Position numbers and translations under genes: made by a program
Part shown: positions 36,678-44,306 of the stretch, one piece after another
How positions within the stretch are numbered: position 1 is the stretch's first letter
Layout: each line of letters starts with the position of its first letter
Notes under the pieces: model-generated
Seen by the model: only the letters and a program-made list of their open reading frames with translations
What the model was told of the DNA's origin: nothing
Databases searched by the model: none
Source: a virus
Virus record (IMG/VR): IMGVR_UViG_3300042509_001805
Span: 1-64,000 of that record
DNA: 64,000 bases
Direction: 5' to 3' (one strand)

Positions 36678-36736
36678 AAGTATATGAATAACGATTACGG
36701 CGTGTAATCTTTTTTGTTTAGTGTAAGGAGTTTATT

Positions 36737-37096
36737 GTGAAAAATTTTGTTTTGTTGATTTTGGTTTTTGTTTTTGGTGTAATTGCTAGTACTTCAGTTT
36801 CGGCCCAAGAGCCTATTGCAGAAGCCCCTCCTTCTGTTCAAACGCTCGTTCATCAAGAACAAGGGCAAACTTCGGTTGCAACATTGGCCTTGTCACAGTC
36901 TTGCGCAAATTGCACAGGAAGTTCAGTTGCCACAACAATGATTAGCACTCCAGTAAAGTTTATTCAACGGCTTGCGTGTTCATCTCCAGTTCAGCGCGTA
37001 GCTCAGGCTCCGTCGCGATTTGGTCACTGGGTTCAGTGCAATAAACCAGTTCGGTCTGCGATGCGAAATGTAGCTTGCCGTTTGCGTTGTCGATAA
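36737..37096 (+). CDS. Secreted protein
   Basis: 119 aa, GTG start after TAAGGAGTTTATT. Signal peptide MKNFVLLILVFVFGVIASTS then VSA cut site. Mature part has Cys pairs (SCANC, CRLRC) and a basic end. Not assigned; similar small exported proteins are typical of planctomycetes. Confidence 0.75.
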   Translation: MKNFVLLILVFVFGVIASTSVSAQEPIAEAPPSVQTLVHQEQGQTSVATLALSQSCANCTGSSVATTMISTPVKFIQRLACSSPVQRVAQAPSRFGHWVQCNKPVRSAMRNVACRLRCR

Positions 37097-37165
37097 CAAT
37101 AGAAACAAAAGTCGGAAGCGTCTGCTTTGCATTCAGCGATTAGACAGATAGACAATACTAGACTC

Positions 37166-37191
37166 GCCGGTGAAAATCCGGCTTGTTTCTT
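37166..37191 (+). terminator. Hairpin with T-rich tail
   Basis: GCCGG TGAAAAT CCGGC followed by TTGTTTCTTTT, just before tRNA-Thr. May attenuate entry into the tRNA cluster. Confidence 0.6.
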
Positions 37192-37193
37192 TT

Positions 37194-37266
37194 GCTGCTC
37201 TAGTTCAATTGGTAGAACAATAGTTTTGTAAACTATATGTTGTGGGTTCAAGTCCCACGGGTAGCT
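37194..37266 (+). tRNA. tRNA-Thr(UGU)
   Basis: Acceptor GCTGCTC/GGGTAGC, anticodon loop TTTGTAA (UGU), T-arm with loop TTCAAGT. No CCA. First of the cluster. Confidence 0.93.
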
Positions 37267-37271
37267 TTTAC

Positions 37272-37343
37272 TGCCCTGTTGTGTAACTGGCAGCACGGCA
37301 GACTTTGACTCTGCTAGTCTAGGTTCAAATCCTAGCGGGGCAA
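37272..37343 (+). tRNA. tRNA-Gln(UUG)
   Basis: Acceptor TGCCCTG/CGGGGCA, anticodon stem GCAGA/TCTGC with loop CTTTGAC (UUG), T-arm loop TTCAAAT. D-arm GTGTAACTGGCAGCAC. Confidence 0.93.
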
Positions 37344-37345
37344 TT

Positions 37346-37416
37346 CGAGCTATAGTTTAAAGGTAAAATGTAACTCTGATAAAGTTAAGATGGGGGTTCA
37401 ATTCCTTCTGGCTCGA
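37346..37416 (+). tRNA. tRNA-Ile(GAU)
   Basis: Acceptor CGAGCTA/TGGCTCG, anticodon stem TAACT/AGTTA with loop CTGATAA (GAU), T-arm GGGGG/CCTTC with two wobble pairs, loop TTCAATT. Confidence 0.88.
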
Positions 37417-37421
37417 CTTAT

Positions 37422-37494
37422 GACTCCTTGGCATGTCTGGGATTGCAGCAAGCTGTTAACTTGCACTAGCTCGGTTCGATTCCGAGAGGGGTCT
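37422..37494 (+). tRNA. tRNA-Asn(GUU)
   Basis: Acceptor GACTCCT/AGGGGTC, anticodon stem GCAAG/CTTGC with loop CTGTTAA (GUU), T-arm loop TTCGATT. Confidence 0.93.
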
Positions 37495-37500
37495 TTATAA

Positions 37501-37574
37501 CGGAAAGTAGCTCAGTTTGGCAGAGCGCTTGCCTTGGGAGCAAGAGGCCACAGGTTCGAATCCTGTTTTTCCGA
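37501..37574 (+). tRNA. tRNA-Pro(UGG)
   Basis: Acceptor CGGAAAG/TTTTCCG, anticodon stem CTTGC/GCAAG with loop CTTGGGA (UGG), T-arm loop TTCGAAT. Confidence 0.93.
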
Positions 37575-37576
37575 CT

Positions 37577-37712
37577 GGCATATTAGTTTAATGGGTAATT
37601 GTAGATCTTAGCTAAATCTATTTAAATTACGCATTCAAGTTTTCTAGAAACTGTAGAATGTTAAAGCGCCGTGAGTCCACGGAAGAATACGGTTCGATTC
37701 CGTAATATGCCG
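37577..37712 (+). tRNA. tRNA-like RNA with enlarged centre, isotype unclear
   Basis: The acceptor GGCATAT/ATATGCC is perfect and the T-arm (TACGG/CCGTA, loop TTCGATT) canonical. Between D-like and T-arms are about 90 nt: a stem GTAGAT/ATCTAT with a nine-base loop CTTAGCTAA, a CATTC/GAATG helix with an inner hairpin, and CCGTG/CACGG. A normal seven-base anticodon loop cannot be formed; UAG is only one possibility. At 136 nt it is too long for a plain tRNA and too short for a group I intron insert. Confidence 0.5.
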
Positions 37713-37717
37713 CTATT

Positions 37718-37797
37718 GGAATGTATCCGAACGGTGAGGAAGCTGTTTTGAAAACAGTAGCCCGAAAGGGTTGTGGGTTCGAATCCTACACATTCCG
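37718..37797 (+). tRNA. tRNA-Ser(UGA)
   Basis: Acceptor GGAATGT/ACATTCC, anticodon loop TTTGAAA (UGA), long variable arm GCCC GAAA GGGT, T-arm loop TTCGAAT. Discriminator G fits Ser. Confidence 0.93.
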
Positions 37798-37832
37798 CTT
37801 GCAAAAAGAGATATCGTAAGATATAATACATT

Positions 37833-37922
37833 GGGAGTGAGGCTACTGCTGGTTGTGTAGCGTCAGACTGTAAATCTGATCCTTATTAGGTAACATCGGG
37901 GGTTCAATTCCCTCTGCTCCCA
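37833..37922 (+). tRNA. tRNA-Tyr(GUA)
   Basis: Acceptor GGGAGTG/TGCTCCC, anticodon stem TCAGA/TCTGA with loop CTGTAAA (GUA), long variable arm, T-arm loop TTCAATT. A TATAAT at 37822-37827 lies just upstream. Confidence 0.92.
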
Positions 37923-37963
37923 CTTGGAAAAGAGGCAAATTCTTTGTAGAGGAATAACAAAAA

Positions 37964-38037
37964 GGTGCTATAGATCAATTGGTTAGATCGTCAGCCTGTC
38001 ACGCTGAAGGTTACGGGTTCGAGTCCCGTTAGCATCG
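37964..38037 (+). tRNA. tRNA-Asp(GUC)
   Basis: Acceptor GGTGCTA/TAGCATC, anticodon loop CTGTCAC (GUC), T-arm ACGGG/CCCGT with loop TTCGAGT. Discriminator G fits Asp. Confidence 0.93.
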
Positions 38038-38152
38038 TTTATTAAGTTTTGGTTAATAATTGTTAACATAACCTTTTAGCATAGCCTATTTGAGTAAATT
38101 AAACTATAACACAGAATGTTAATTTAGTTTATTATGTCAAAAGGAATGTTTA

Positions 38153-39190
38153 ATGAAAAACCGAAATGCTTTTACTTTGATTGAATTGTTGGTTGTTATT
38201 GCTATTATTGGTATTCTTGTTGGAATGCTGTTGCCAGCAATTCAAAGTGTCCGCGAAGCGGCGCGTAGAACACAATGTATGAACAATATGCGGCAGCTTG
38301 GAATAGCGGTTATGAATTACGAAAGTGCTGCTAAGTTTTTACCAGCAAGCCGCTGGGGAACCAATAGAACTATAACAAATAGTCCAATTACTGGTGTAAC
38401 TTTGAATGTCCATAGTGCAAAAACTAAAGATCACTCTTGGCTTGCTCTTGTTCTTCCATACATCGAACAGGTTGGACTTGCAGACCTTTATGACGGAGGT
38501 AATAATTCTTATTGGTGGAATGGCGCTCCTACATCAAATCCATCTTCAAACAATCTATCTGTGTCAAGAACATCTGTGAATACATTTTTGTGTCCAACTT
38601 CTCCGGGAAGCAACCGTACAGATCCATATTTGATTGTTGGTGCTGCTGCCGGTGACTATAGTTCAATAAATGAAGTTAAAGAGGATTTTTACACTGTTGG
38701 TTTGGGTTTAGCTGCTACTGCTGTTCCTGCTCAACGCGCCCGCGATGGCGTATTGGCAAAAGATGTAAGAAATCCACTGCGAGACGTTGTAGACGGAACA
38801 TCAAACACTATAATGATTGGGGAAGCAAGTGGCGCTCCAGATGTTTATATTCGTAGAAAATTAATGACACTAACTGAATACAATGTGTATATCGCTGATG
38901 GTGGTACAAAGGTTACAAACTCAATTGCTGGTCGATTTGTTTTGGTTGATGGAACTGGTTGGGCAGATCCTGATCGTGGATATTCAATCAACGGATCAAG
39001 AGCTAGTGGAGCGGCTGGTGGAAATCGCGTTATGAATTACATAAATGCAAGCGAACCGTTTAGTTTTCATCCCGGTGGTTGTGCTTTTGTAAGAGCAGAC
39101 GGCTCAACAGAATATGTTGGAGAAACTATTGCTCCAGCTGTTTTTGCAGCAAAATGCACACGCGCCGGTTCAGAAATTATACAAGAATAA
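38153..39190 (+). CDS. DUF1559 prepilin-like protein
   Basis: 345 aa after AAAAGGAATGTTTA. The N-terminus is a type IV prepilin/pseudopilin motif ([20 protein letters not shown]) followed at once by [19 protein letters not shown], the hallmark of DUF1559. The end [20 protein letters not shown] is also typical. DUF1559 proteins are hugely expanded in Planctomycetes, where they are exported and cell-surface pseudopilin-like. It looks complete. Presence between a tRNA array and a tmRNA in a phage is remarkable and points to host acquisition. Confidence 0.93.
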   Translation: MKNRNAFTLIELLVVIAIIGILVGMLLPAIQSVREAARRTQCMNNMRQLGIAVMNYESAAKFLPASRWGTNRTITNSPITGVTLNVHSAKTKDHSWLALVLPYIEQVGLADLYDGGNNSYWWNGAPTSNPSSNNLSVSRTSVNTFLCPTSPGSNRTDPYLIVGAAAGDYSSINEVKEDFYTVGLGLAATAVPAQRARDGVLAKDVRNPLRDVVDGTSNTIMIGEASGAPDVYIRRKLMTLTEYNVYIADGGTKVTNSIAGRFVLVDGTGWADPDRGYSINGSRASGAAGGNRVMNYINASEPFSFHPGGCAFVRADGSTEYVGETIAPAVFAAKCTRAGSEIIQE

Positions 39191-39476
39191 GGGCTAGAAA
39201 GGTTTCGAATCAGTATAGAGATTTTAAATGCATCGCGTAGTTGGGATAGAGGCTACGTTAAAACTATTCCAAAATTTTAATTGGCAAGAATACTCTTGCT
39301 CTCGCTGCCTAATAAGTAGCTAGGGTTGCCCGACACCTTACTAACCAAAGTCGGGTAATATTATATCACTCTTAGACTGACTTGTTGCGGCGGTCAGGTA
39401 AAAAATGCAGCAACTAACGATGTAGATTTTAACTTTGTAAGTATCTGATGACCCGTTTTCGATAACGGCTAGTCCA
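39191..39476 (+). ncRNA. ssrA: tmRNA
   Basis: 286 nt. The 5' end GGGCTAG pairs with CTAGTCC (39469-39475); the third pair is G-U, the alanyl-tRNA synthetase identity element, and the discriminator is A. GGTTTCGAAT follows the 5' acceptor as in other tmRNAs. The tag frame at 39283-39309 reads GKNTLALAA, then two stops (TAA TAA). A hairpin CCCGAC/GTCGGG and further paired segments fit the pseudoknot region. The T-arm loop (TTCGAT) looks one base short. The CCA end is not encoded. It starts at the base after the DUF1559 stop. Confidence 0.88.
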
Positions 39477-39555
39477 CTGAAGTTTTTAAAAAACGAGCTT
39501 CTCTGCCATGCGTAGAGGAAGTAACAAAGCCGTCCATAGTGGCGGCTTTAGCTTT

Positions 39556-39652
39556 GGGAAAGTGATGATAAAGACGCTAAATAGAATAAAAGACAATGGT
39601 AGGCTTGCTCCTGAGTCGGAGCCTGATGCTGGTTCGAATCCAGCCTTTCCCA
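39556..39652 (+). tRNA. tRNA-like RNA with abnormal centre
   Basis: Acceptor GGGAAAG/CTTTCCC and T-arm (GCTGG/CCAGC, loop TTCGAAT) are canonical. The middle lacks a D-arm and has an AGGCT/AGCCT stem interrupted by GCTCC TGAGTC GGAGC. No anticodon can be fixed. An eight-T run follows, so it may also end transcription. The preceding 39477-39555 stretch has no gene. Confidence 0.5.
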
Positions 39653-39670
39653 TTTTTTTTGATCGCGATG

Positions 39671-39698
39671 TTGACAAGCACATTTCGTATGCTATAAT
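39671..39698 (+). promoter_or_regulatory. Promoter P29
   Basis: TTGACA 39671-39676, TATAAT 39693-39698, 16-bp spacer. Confidence 0.85.
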
Positions 39699-39728
39699 AA
39701 AGGAAAGCCAAATGGGAAGGAGAAAATA

Positions 39729-40097
39729 ATGATTGAGGGAATTCCAGTTGGGTATGAACTGGTGCGGATTGGACGGCCTCTGTGCGGAGAGCAAATTCTG
39801 AGCCCAGACGGAAGGGTTGTGTTCATGAGCGGTGGAGCGTTGGACGTTAATTACGTCGTCCTTCGCAAAATCGAAAAACCCAAGACCTACAGGCCATTTG
39901 CCAATGGTGATGAGTATGCACCGCACTTTAGTAGGTTGGTTATTGAAGTGAACGATAATAATTTGACGTATCTACCAACAGCATTTGATAAAAACAAAGT
40001 GTGGCTTGGACCCGGTTTTAATGGGTGTACTTGGGACGAAGCATTCTGTGTTTTTAAATTCAAGGACAGCGGCGAGCCATTTGGTGTGGAGGAGTAG
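39729..40097 (+). CDS. GYELVRIGRP family protein 2
   Basis: 122 aa after GGAAGGAGAAAATA. Paralogue of 16383: same start, RKIEKPKTYRPFANGDE and final FGVEE. Function unknown. Confidence 0.8.
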   Translation: MIEGIPVGYELVRIGRPLCGEQILSPDGRVVFMSGGALDVNYVVLRKIEKPKTYRPFANGDEYAPHFSRLVIEVNDNNLTYLPTAFDKNKVWLGPGFNGCTWDEAFCVFKFKDSGEPFGVEE

Positions 40098-40099
40098 TG

Positions 40100-40285
40100 A
40101 TGTTTGATTGTGAAGACGATCCGCCGTGGCTTGATTACCTAGTTTTTTTGTTTCCGCCATTCGCAATAGCAATGGCAGTTACAGCTTCGATGTTGTTTGG
40201 AGATACATTGCGAGCAAAAGTTATTCGTAAAAGCGAACCAGTTAGAGTTGAGATTGTTGACCAAGGGAAAGCGAGGGGCGAATGA
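40100..40285 (+). CDS. Small membrane protein
   Basis: 61 aa from ATG 40100 after GGAGGAG; a GTG at 40097 is possible. One transmembrane helix (LVFLFPPFAIAMAVTASML), then a basic cytoplasmic end. Overlaps the next gene (ATGA). Confidence 0.7.
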   Translation: MFDCEDDPPWLDYLVFLFPPFAIAMAVTASMLFGDTLRAKVIRKSEPVRVEIVDQGKARGE

Positions 40286-40536
40286 ACGAGTGGAAGTCGA
40301 TAACCGAAATGCCAGACAACTTTTGTGGAGATGTTTGGGTTTTCTCGCCGCACGTAAAACAACCAGAGTTGGCTCACACCTATCTAGCTGGATGGAGCAA
40401 AGACCCAAGCAAGCGTGTATTCGAGACAATCTATACAGTCCACGACAGCGAGGGATTGAACGCTGAATACTTCAGAGACGTTTCCCATTACATGGAGGTT
40501 GTTCCTCCAGAGCCACCAATAGTGAGGGTAGAATAA
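40282..40536 (+). CDS. DUF551-like protein
   Basis: 84 aa. Starts WKSITEMPDNFCGDVWVFSP and ends DVSHYMEVVPPEPP, the W..i...P......V.V ... THW(M).lPepP layout of DUF551 phage proteins. Function unknown. Coupled on both sides. Confidence 0.7.
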   Translation: MNEWKSITEMPDNFCGDVWVFSPHVKQPELAHTYLAGWSKDPSKRVFETIYTVHDSEGLNAEYFRDVSHYMEVVPPEPPIVRVE

Positions 40537-40961
40537 TGAATGAGGAATGGTTGGCGAGTGAAATAGAGAAGTTTGAAAAGGAAAAAGCAATGAGCGAGAT
40601 ACAAACTGGCGAAGGTTACAGGTTAATCGACAAGGCAAAGGACACAAAGCGACCGGGAGATGAGTATTGGTCCTGTTTTGGCGACTGGGCTTTAGCGTCG
40701 AATGACGGCATGTTTCACCCCGAACACGTTTACCGTCGCCGCATCCCGGCCAAGCCGGAAGCGATGGAGATTTGGAACGCTTTTAAGGTGCAATGTGGCT
40801 ACGCACCAGACCACTTTGCAATTTGGCAAGTTGGTCCACCCGATTCCGCTGGCGATGTTGTTATTGGTAATGCAGCCGAAGCCCGCCAACTAGCCGACTG
40901 GTTGACGAGGTTTGCCGAATGGCGAGAAGCACAAGGGGACAACAATGAACGAACAAATTGA
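40536..40961 (+). CDS. GWRLLGPDE family protein 3
   Basis: 141 aa. The family domain begins at an internal ATG (40590, EIQTGEGYRLIDKAKD) that has its own AAAAGGAAAAAGC; the extra 18 N-terminal residues are acidic. Shares YRRRIPAKPEAMEIWNAF and LADWLTRFAEWREAQGD with copy 28280. Confidence 0.75.
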   Translation: MNEEWLASEIEKFEKEKAMSEIQTGEGYRLIDKAKDTKRPGDEYWSCFGDWALASNDGMFHPEHVYRRRIPAKPEAMEIWNAFKVQCGYAPDHFAIWQVGPPDSAGDVVIGNAAEARQLADWLTRFAEWREAQGDNNERTN

Positions 40962-41316
40962 GCCCGGCGATGGATGGCGGTTGCTGGGACCGGATGAACC
41001 AGTATTTCCATTAGACGAACTTTACTTTGCGGAAGGTGGAAGCTGGCATCAAATGTCTCCACAGAATTTCCTTTGCAAAGCAAAGCTATGGACCGCCGTT
41101 CGCCGCAAAATCCCAGCCCTGCCAGATGTGTTAAAGATTCAGAGTGAAGGCGGGTCAATATCGCTGGAAACCATTCCTCGCGGACCTGCTTATATTATTC
41201 AGCGATGGGAAGATTCAAGGGATGAGGTTCGACTGGATACCACCGAGCAAATTCGCCAAGTAATCGCATGGCTACAACAAGTTGTTGACTGGCGAGAGCA
41301 AGGAGAACAAAAATGA
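40945..41316 (+). CDS. GWRLLGPDE family protein 4
   Basis: 123 aa from ATG 40945 after AAGGGGACAAC; overlaps copy 3 by 17 bases. EPGDGWRLLGPDEPV, then AVRRKIPALPDVLKI. The most divergent copy. Confidence 0.75.
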   Translation: MNEQIEPGDGWRLLGPDEPVFPLDELYFAEGGSWHQMSPQNFLCKAKLWTAVRRKIPALPDVLKIQSEGGSISLETIPRGPAYIIQRWEDSRDEVRLDTTEQIRQVIAWLQQVVDWREQGEQK

Positions 41317-41356
41317 GCTTAATATGATATTTTTTGCTGGAGTTTTGATTGGGGGC

Positions 41357-41384
41357 TTGACGATACTGTTTTGTATGGTATAAT
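41357..41384 (+). promoter_or_regulatory. Promoter P30
   Basis: TTGACG 41357-41362, TATAAT 41379-41384, 16-bp spacer. A 19-codon hydrophobic frame (41324-41383, MIFFAGVLIGGL...) coincides with it and is too weak to call as a gene. Confidence 0.75.
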
Positions 41385-41416
41385 TGAGTTGTAACATCAA
41401 CAATTTGGAGAACACA

Positions 41417-41818
41417 ATGAATCGACAAGAAATTTTCAACAAAGTTTACGATTACGCAAAGACTATGCAGGGGCCGTCATATTTTATGGAAAATGACACA
41501 AGCCCAACATGTGCATATCGCGGATGCAATGGAAACAGGTGTTTGATTGGGGCTTTGATTCCCGATAGTCTTTATTGCAAAGAAATGGAAGCTAACGTTA
41601 TTGAAAACTTGTTGGGAGAATTTCCACAGCTTGACGACTACTTTGAAGTAAAAAGTGAAGACGATGTGAGGTTTCTAGCAAGTCTTCAAATGTGTCACGA
41701 TAATTCTTGTAACTTTAATAATCGTTTTGCTCCAGATAAAGTTCCATTGGATCTTTTCAAAGAGCGATTAATGGAAAACTTGAAAGATTTTGCAGAAGCT
41801 AATAATTTGAAAGTCTAA
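41417..41818 (+). CDS. Conserved phage protein (CAYRGCNGNRCLIG type)
   Basis: 133 aa after TTTGGAGAACACA. CAYRGCNGNRCLIGALIPDS and LQMCHD..C are recurrent in phage and bacterial hypothetical proteins, with the cysteines perhaps binding metal. Function unknown. Confidence 0.75.
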   Translation: MNRQEIFNKVYDYAKTMQGPSYFMENDTSPTCAYRGCNGNRCLIGALIPDSLYCKEMEANVIENLLGEFPQLDDYFEVKSEDDVRFLASLQMCHDNSCNFNNRFAPDKVPLDLFKERLMENLKDFAEANNLKV

Positions 41819-41836
41819 AAAATTTTGTTTTTATTG

Positions 41837-41864
41837 TGGACAATCTAGTTTATCGAGATATAAT
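41837..41864 (+). promoter_or_regulatory. Possible promoter
   Basis: TGGACA 41837-41842, TATAAT 41859-41864, 16-bp spacer ending ATCGAGA, near the early consensus. Confidence 0.55.
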
Positions 41865-41898
41865 ATGTTGTATCAAAACGAACAACAAAGGTTTTGGG

Positions 41899-42318
41899 AT
41901 GGTTAAAAAAAAGAAACGAATTCCTCTTAAAGAATGTCCAGCTTGTCAAGCAAAAGTTCATGCAAGAAAAGCTGAATGCGAGGAATGTGGACATTGTTTT
42001 TACGAAAAGAAAAGTAAACTTGTTACTGATTGGACAAAATTAAAAATTGGTGATATAGTTAGATCACTGTATGGAAATGGACCTTATTGGGAAGATCCAG
42101 TTAGTAAAGAAAAACTGTACATGGGTTCGTATGGAAAGTTTGCTGTCAATAAAGTTGGTGACAATTACATTGGGTGTTCAGAGGTAAAAAAATATGGTGG
42201 CTTTTCTAGTGGCTATCATATATTATATATGGGTGAATTTAAAAGGTCTAATTTGTGTGATAATCTTTATAGATGCCCGCATAAATTAATTAGTGTTTCT
42301 TTAAAAGGAGAGCGTTGA
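41899..42318 (+). CDS. Zinc-ribbon protein with SH3-like half
   Basis: 139 aa from ATG 41899 after AAAGG. Lys-rich start, CPAC and CEECGHC form a zinc ribbon (residues 12-32), then a beta-rich domain (KIGDIVRSLYGNGPYW) like a small SH3 barrel. Not assigned to a named family. Confidence 0.7.
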   Translation: MVKKKKRIPLKECPACQAKVHARKAECEECGHCFYEKKSKLVTDWTKLKIGDIVRSLYGNGPYWEDPVSKEKLYMGSYGKFAVNKVGDNYIGCSEVKKYGGFSSGYHILYMGEFKRSNLCDNLYRCPHKLISVSLKGER

Positions 42319-42530
42319 TGTTTACTGATTGGAATTCTATTCTGTCGAATAGAGGAAATGTTCATACCGTTAATAACTTTGCTAACGGTAGTATTAGTGG
42401 CGAGGATTTTTATGCTAGATTTTGTGGAACTCCTCTTGGTGGTTCTATTCGTAATCTTCTTAGGACTTACGGAGTTGAGCGAGCGAGAATTTTGGCCAAG
42501 AAAGCGTTGAATCGTCGAGAACTTGTTTAA
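42318..42530 (+). CDS. Small basic protein
   Basis: 70 aa after AAAAGGAGAGCGTTG. Start overlaps the previous stop by one base. Helical, basic C-terminus. Not recognised; encoded just before SSB. Confidence 0.7.
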   Translation: MFTDWNSILSNRGNVHTVNNFANGSISGEDFYARFCGTPLGGSIRNLLRTYGVERARILAKKALNRRELV

Positions 42531-42547
42531 TTTTTAGAGGTGCAATT

Positions 42548-42904
42548 ATGTTGAATAATCGTGTTATTTTGAAGGGTAATTTGACTAAAGATCCAGAATA
42601 CAAGACTGTATCCGACAAGGAACTTGTATCTTTCCGTATCGCTGTAAATGAGTCAGTCGGTAATGGAAAGGAAGAAACAGTTTACATGGATGTTGATGGA
42701 TGGGGAAGTCATGCTGGTTATGCCCGCGATGTTTCTCTGAGCAAGGGTGATCGTGTGATTATCGATGGCCGTTTGCGTCAGCGAAACTGGGAAGACAAGG
42801 CTGGCGCGAACCGAACTTCTTATACTGTTTTGCCTAGTACTTTTTCTAAGGTTGTGAAGCCACCAAAAATGGACGCCGAACCATCAGGATCTGAAACTTT
42901 CTAA
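42548..42904 (+). CDS. ssb: Single-stranded DNA-binding protein
   Basis: 118 aa after TTAGAGGTGCAATT. OB-fold SSB pattern: NRVILKGNLTKDPEYKTVSD, VSFRIAVNES, VYMDVDGWG, and LSKGDRVIIDGRLRQRNWED. The tail is short (PSGSETF) and lacks the acidic DDIPF end of bacterial SSBs, so partner binding may differ. It protects ssDNA in replication and repair. Confidence 0.88.
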   Translation: MLNNRVILKGNLTKDPEYKTVSDKELVSFRIAVNESVGNGKEETVYMDVDGWGSHAGYARDVSLSKGDRVIIDGRLRQRNWEDKAGANRTSYTVLPSTFSKVVKPPKMDAEPSGSETF

Positions 42905-42915
42905 GTTTAAGTACA

Positions 42916-43125
42916 ATGAAAAATAGACAATACTTGATAAATGCGTTGAGAGATATTGAGCTTAGGCTTAGTTTATTGCAAGAGCGATCTTATTCTCTAG
43001 AGCAAAATTCTTCCGAACTACGTCAGGTAGATAAACGAAGAAAGAAGCTTGATAAAAATAGAGAAAAAATTTTGAGAAAACTTGAGCAACTTAATAGCAA
43101 TCAAGATTATAATAATTTAGACTAG
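42916..43125 (+). CDS. Coiled-coil protein
   Basis: 69 aa, charged heptads throughout (LRQVDKRRKKLDKNREKILR). No strong RBS. Not recognised. Followed by a terminator. Confidence 0.6.
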   Translation: MKNRQYLINALRDIELRLSLLQERSYSLEQNSSELRQVDKRRKKLDKNREKILRKLEQLNSNQDYNNLD

Positions 43126-43156
43126 AGTCAATCCATAATACTCTAGAGGAAATTGA

Positions 43157-43186
43157 GATACCCTTTTAATAGGGGTATCTTTTTTT
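43157..43186 (+). terminator. Rho-independent terminator
   Basis: GATACCC/GGGTATC stem with a nine-base loop, then seven Ts. Ends the SSB unit. Confidence 0.9.
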
Positions 43187-43221
43187 ATAGGTTTGTCTTA
43201 CTCGTACTAATCGGATTGCAT

Positions 43222-44040
43222 ATGAAAACAGGAATAGTTATAGGTCACAATACAGGTCTTGGTGATCAAATCATAATGAATGGTGCGGTAAGATACTTAG
43301 CTGAAGTTTATGACACGGTTTGGTTTGTTACATGGGAAAATAGAAAAAAACACGCTGAATTTCTTTATAAAAATTGTGCAAATATTGAAATTTATACTAA
43401 ACCATCAATAGCAAGTTCTAGACAAGGTATACTTAGAATGAGTGCGGCATATGAAGAAATAACAAAGCAGCACAATGACTATGAATTTAAACCATACAAT
43501 AGATGTTTTTATCCATCTGTTGATGATTGGAAAAAATTTCAAATTAAAATGAAATTACCGGATAATGTAATATTCCCAAGGGTATTTTATGGTATAATTG
43601 GAGTTCCATACGAAAAAAGATATCAATATCAACAAATACCAAGAGATTTAGTAGTTGAAAAAAAGATATTTGAAAAGTTAAATATTAGTAAACCATATGC
43701 ATTCGTAGTAAATGATTCTCGTTCATCAAAATATGAATTTAAAATTAATACTAATCTTAAAATTATTAACCCGCTAGAATATGATTTCTGGAAAGATACT
43801 TTAATTTATGATTGGCAGACAGTTATTGAGAATGCTTCCGAAGTACATTTAGTAAACACAAGTTGGTTTCATTTAGCAAGAACACTAAAGTTAAACTCCA
43901 AAAAGTTTTATTATTGCGCTAGAAATATCCTAATGTGTGAACAAAGCGAAGAATTCGTAAACGATGAATTTGATAATAACTGGATAATAGTAAAGACTAA
44001 AACTTTAGAAAAAGTTAAGAAAAAATGGTGGTTAAATTAA
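43222..44040 (+). CDS. GT-B-type glycosyltransferase (GT9-like)
   Basis: 272 aa from ATG 43222; no clear RBS. Start VIGHNTGLGDQIIMNGAVRY resembles the N-terminus of heptosyltransferase-like enzymes, and EVHLVNTSWFHLARTL matches the substrate-site segment of that fold. Very AT-rich codon use compared with genes around 20 kb. Sugar and acceptor unknown. Confidence 0.7.
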   Translation: MKTGIVIGHNTGLGDQIIMNGAVRYLAEVYDTVWFVTWENRKKHAEFLYKNCANIEIYTKPSIASSRQGILRMSAAYEEITKQHNDYEFKPYNRCFYPSVDDWKKFQIKMKLPDNVIFPRVFYGIIGVPYEKRYQYQQIPRDLVVEKKIFEKLNISKPYAFVVNDSRSSKYEFKINTNLKIINPLEYDFWKDTLIYDWQTVIENASEVHLVNTSWFHLARTLKLNSKKFYYCARNILMCEQSEEFVNDEFDNNWIIVKTKTLEKVKKKWWLN

Positions 44041-44053
44041 GGGGAATAAAAAA

Positions 44054-44278
44054 ATGCAAAAACCGAATAAATCTAAACAACAAAAACAATTAAAGAATGG
44101 TAAAAAGAAACGATCAAAACAATTAAAAAGAAACGAGCAAAATAAGACTAAAAGACTAAAACGTCTTTTAAAAAACACACAAAAAAGACAAATCGAGAAC
44201 GAAACATTCAAGCTTGAAGACGAAATAAGACGAATACAAAACAAGGGCTTGACATTCAGAAATCCTATTGTAGAATAG
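44054..44278 (+). CDS. Lys/Arg-rich protein
   Basis: 74 aa after GGGGAATAAAAAA. Extremely basic first 50 residues (KQQKQLKNGKKKRSKQLKRN), then an amphipathic end. Could bind nucleic acid. P31 overlaps its final codons. Confidence 0.65.
   Translation: MQKPNKSKQQKQLKNGKKKRSKQLKRNEQNKTKRLKRLLKNTQKRQIENETFKLEDEIRRIQNKGLTFRNPIVE
44249..44276 (+). promoter_or_regulatory. Promoter P31
   Basis: TTGACA 44249-44254, TAGAAT 44271-44276, 16-bp spacer, within the end of the upstream gene. Confidence 0.7.
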
Positions 44279-44306
44279 TGTTTTTAAGAAGTTTGGAGGA
44301 TTGGCG

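Noticed and set aside
37033-37296. 87-codon minus-strand frame over the start of the tRNA cluster
   Set aside because: It reads through tRNA-Thr and part of tRNA-Gln in antisense.
39486-39926. 146-codon minus-strand frame across the tRNA-like RNA at 39.6 kb
   Set aside because: It spans an RNA gene, a promoter and the start of the 39729 gene on the opposite strand; no RBS.
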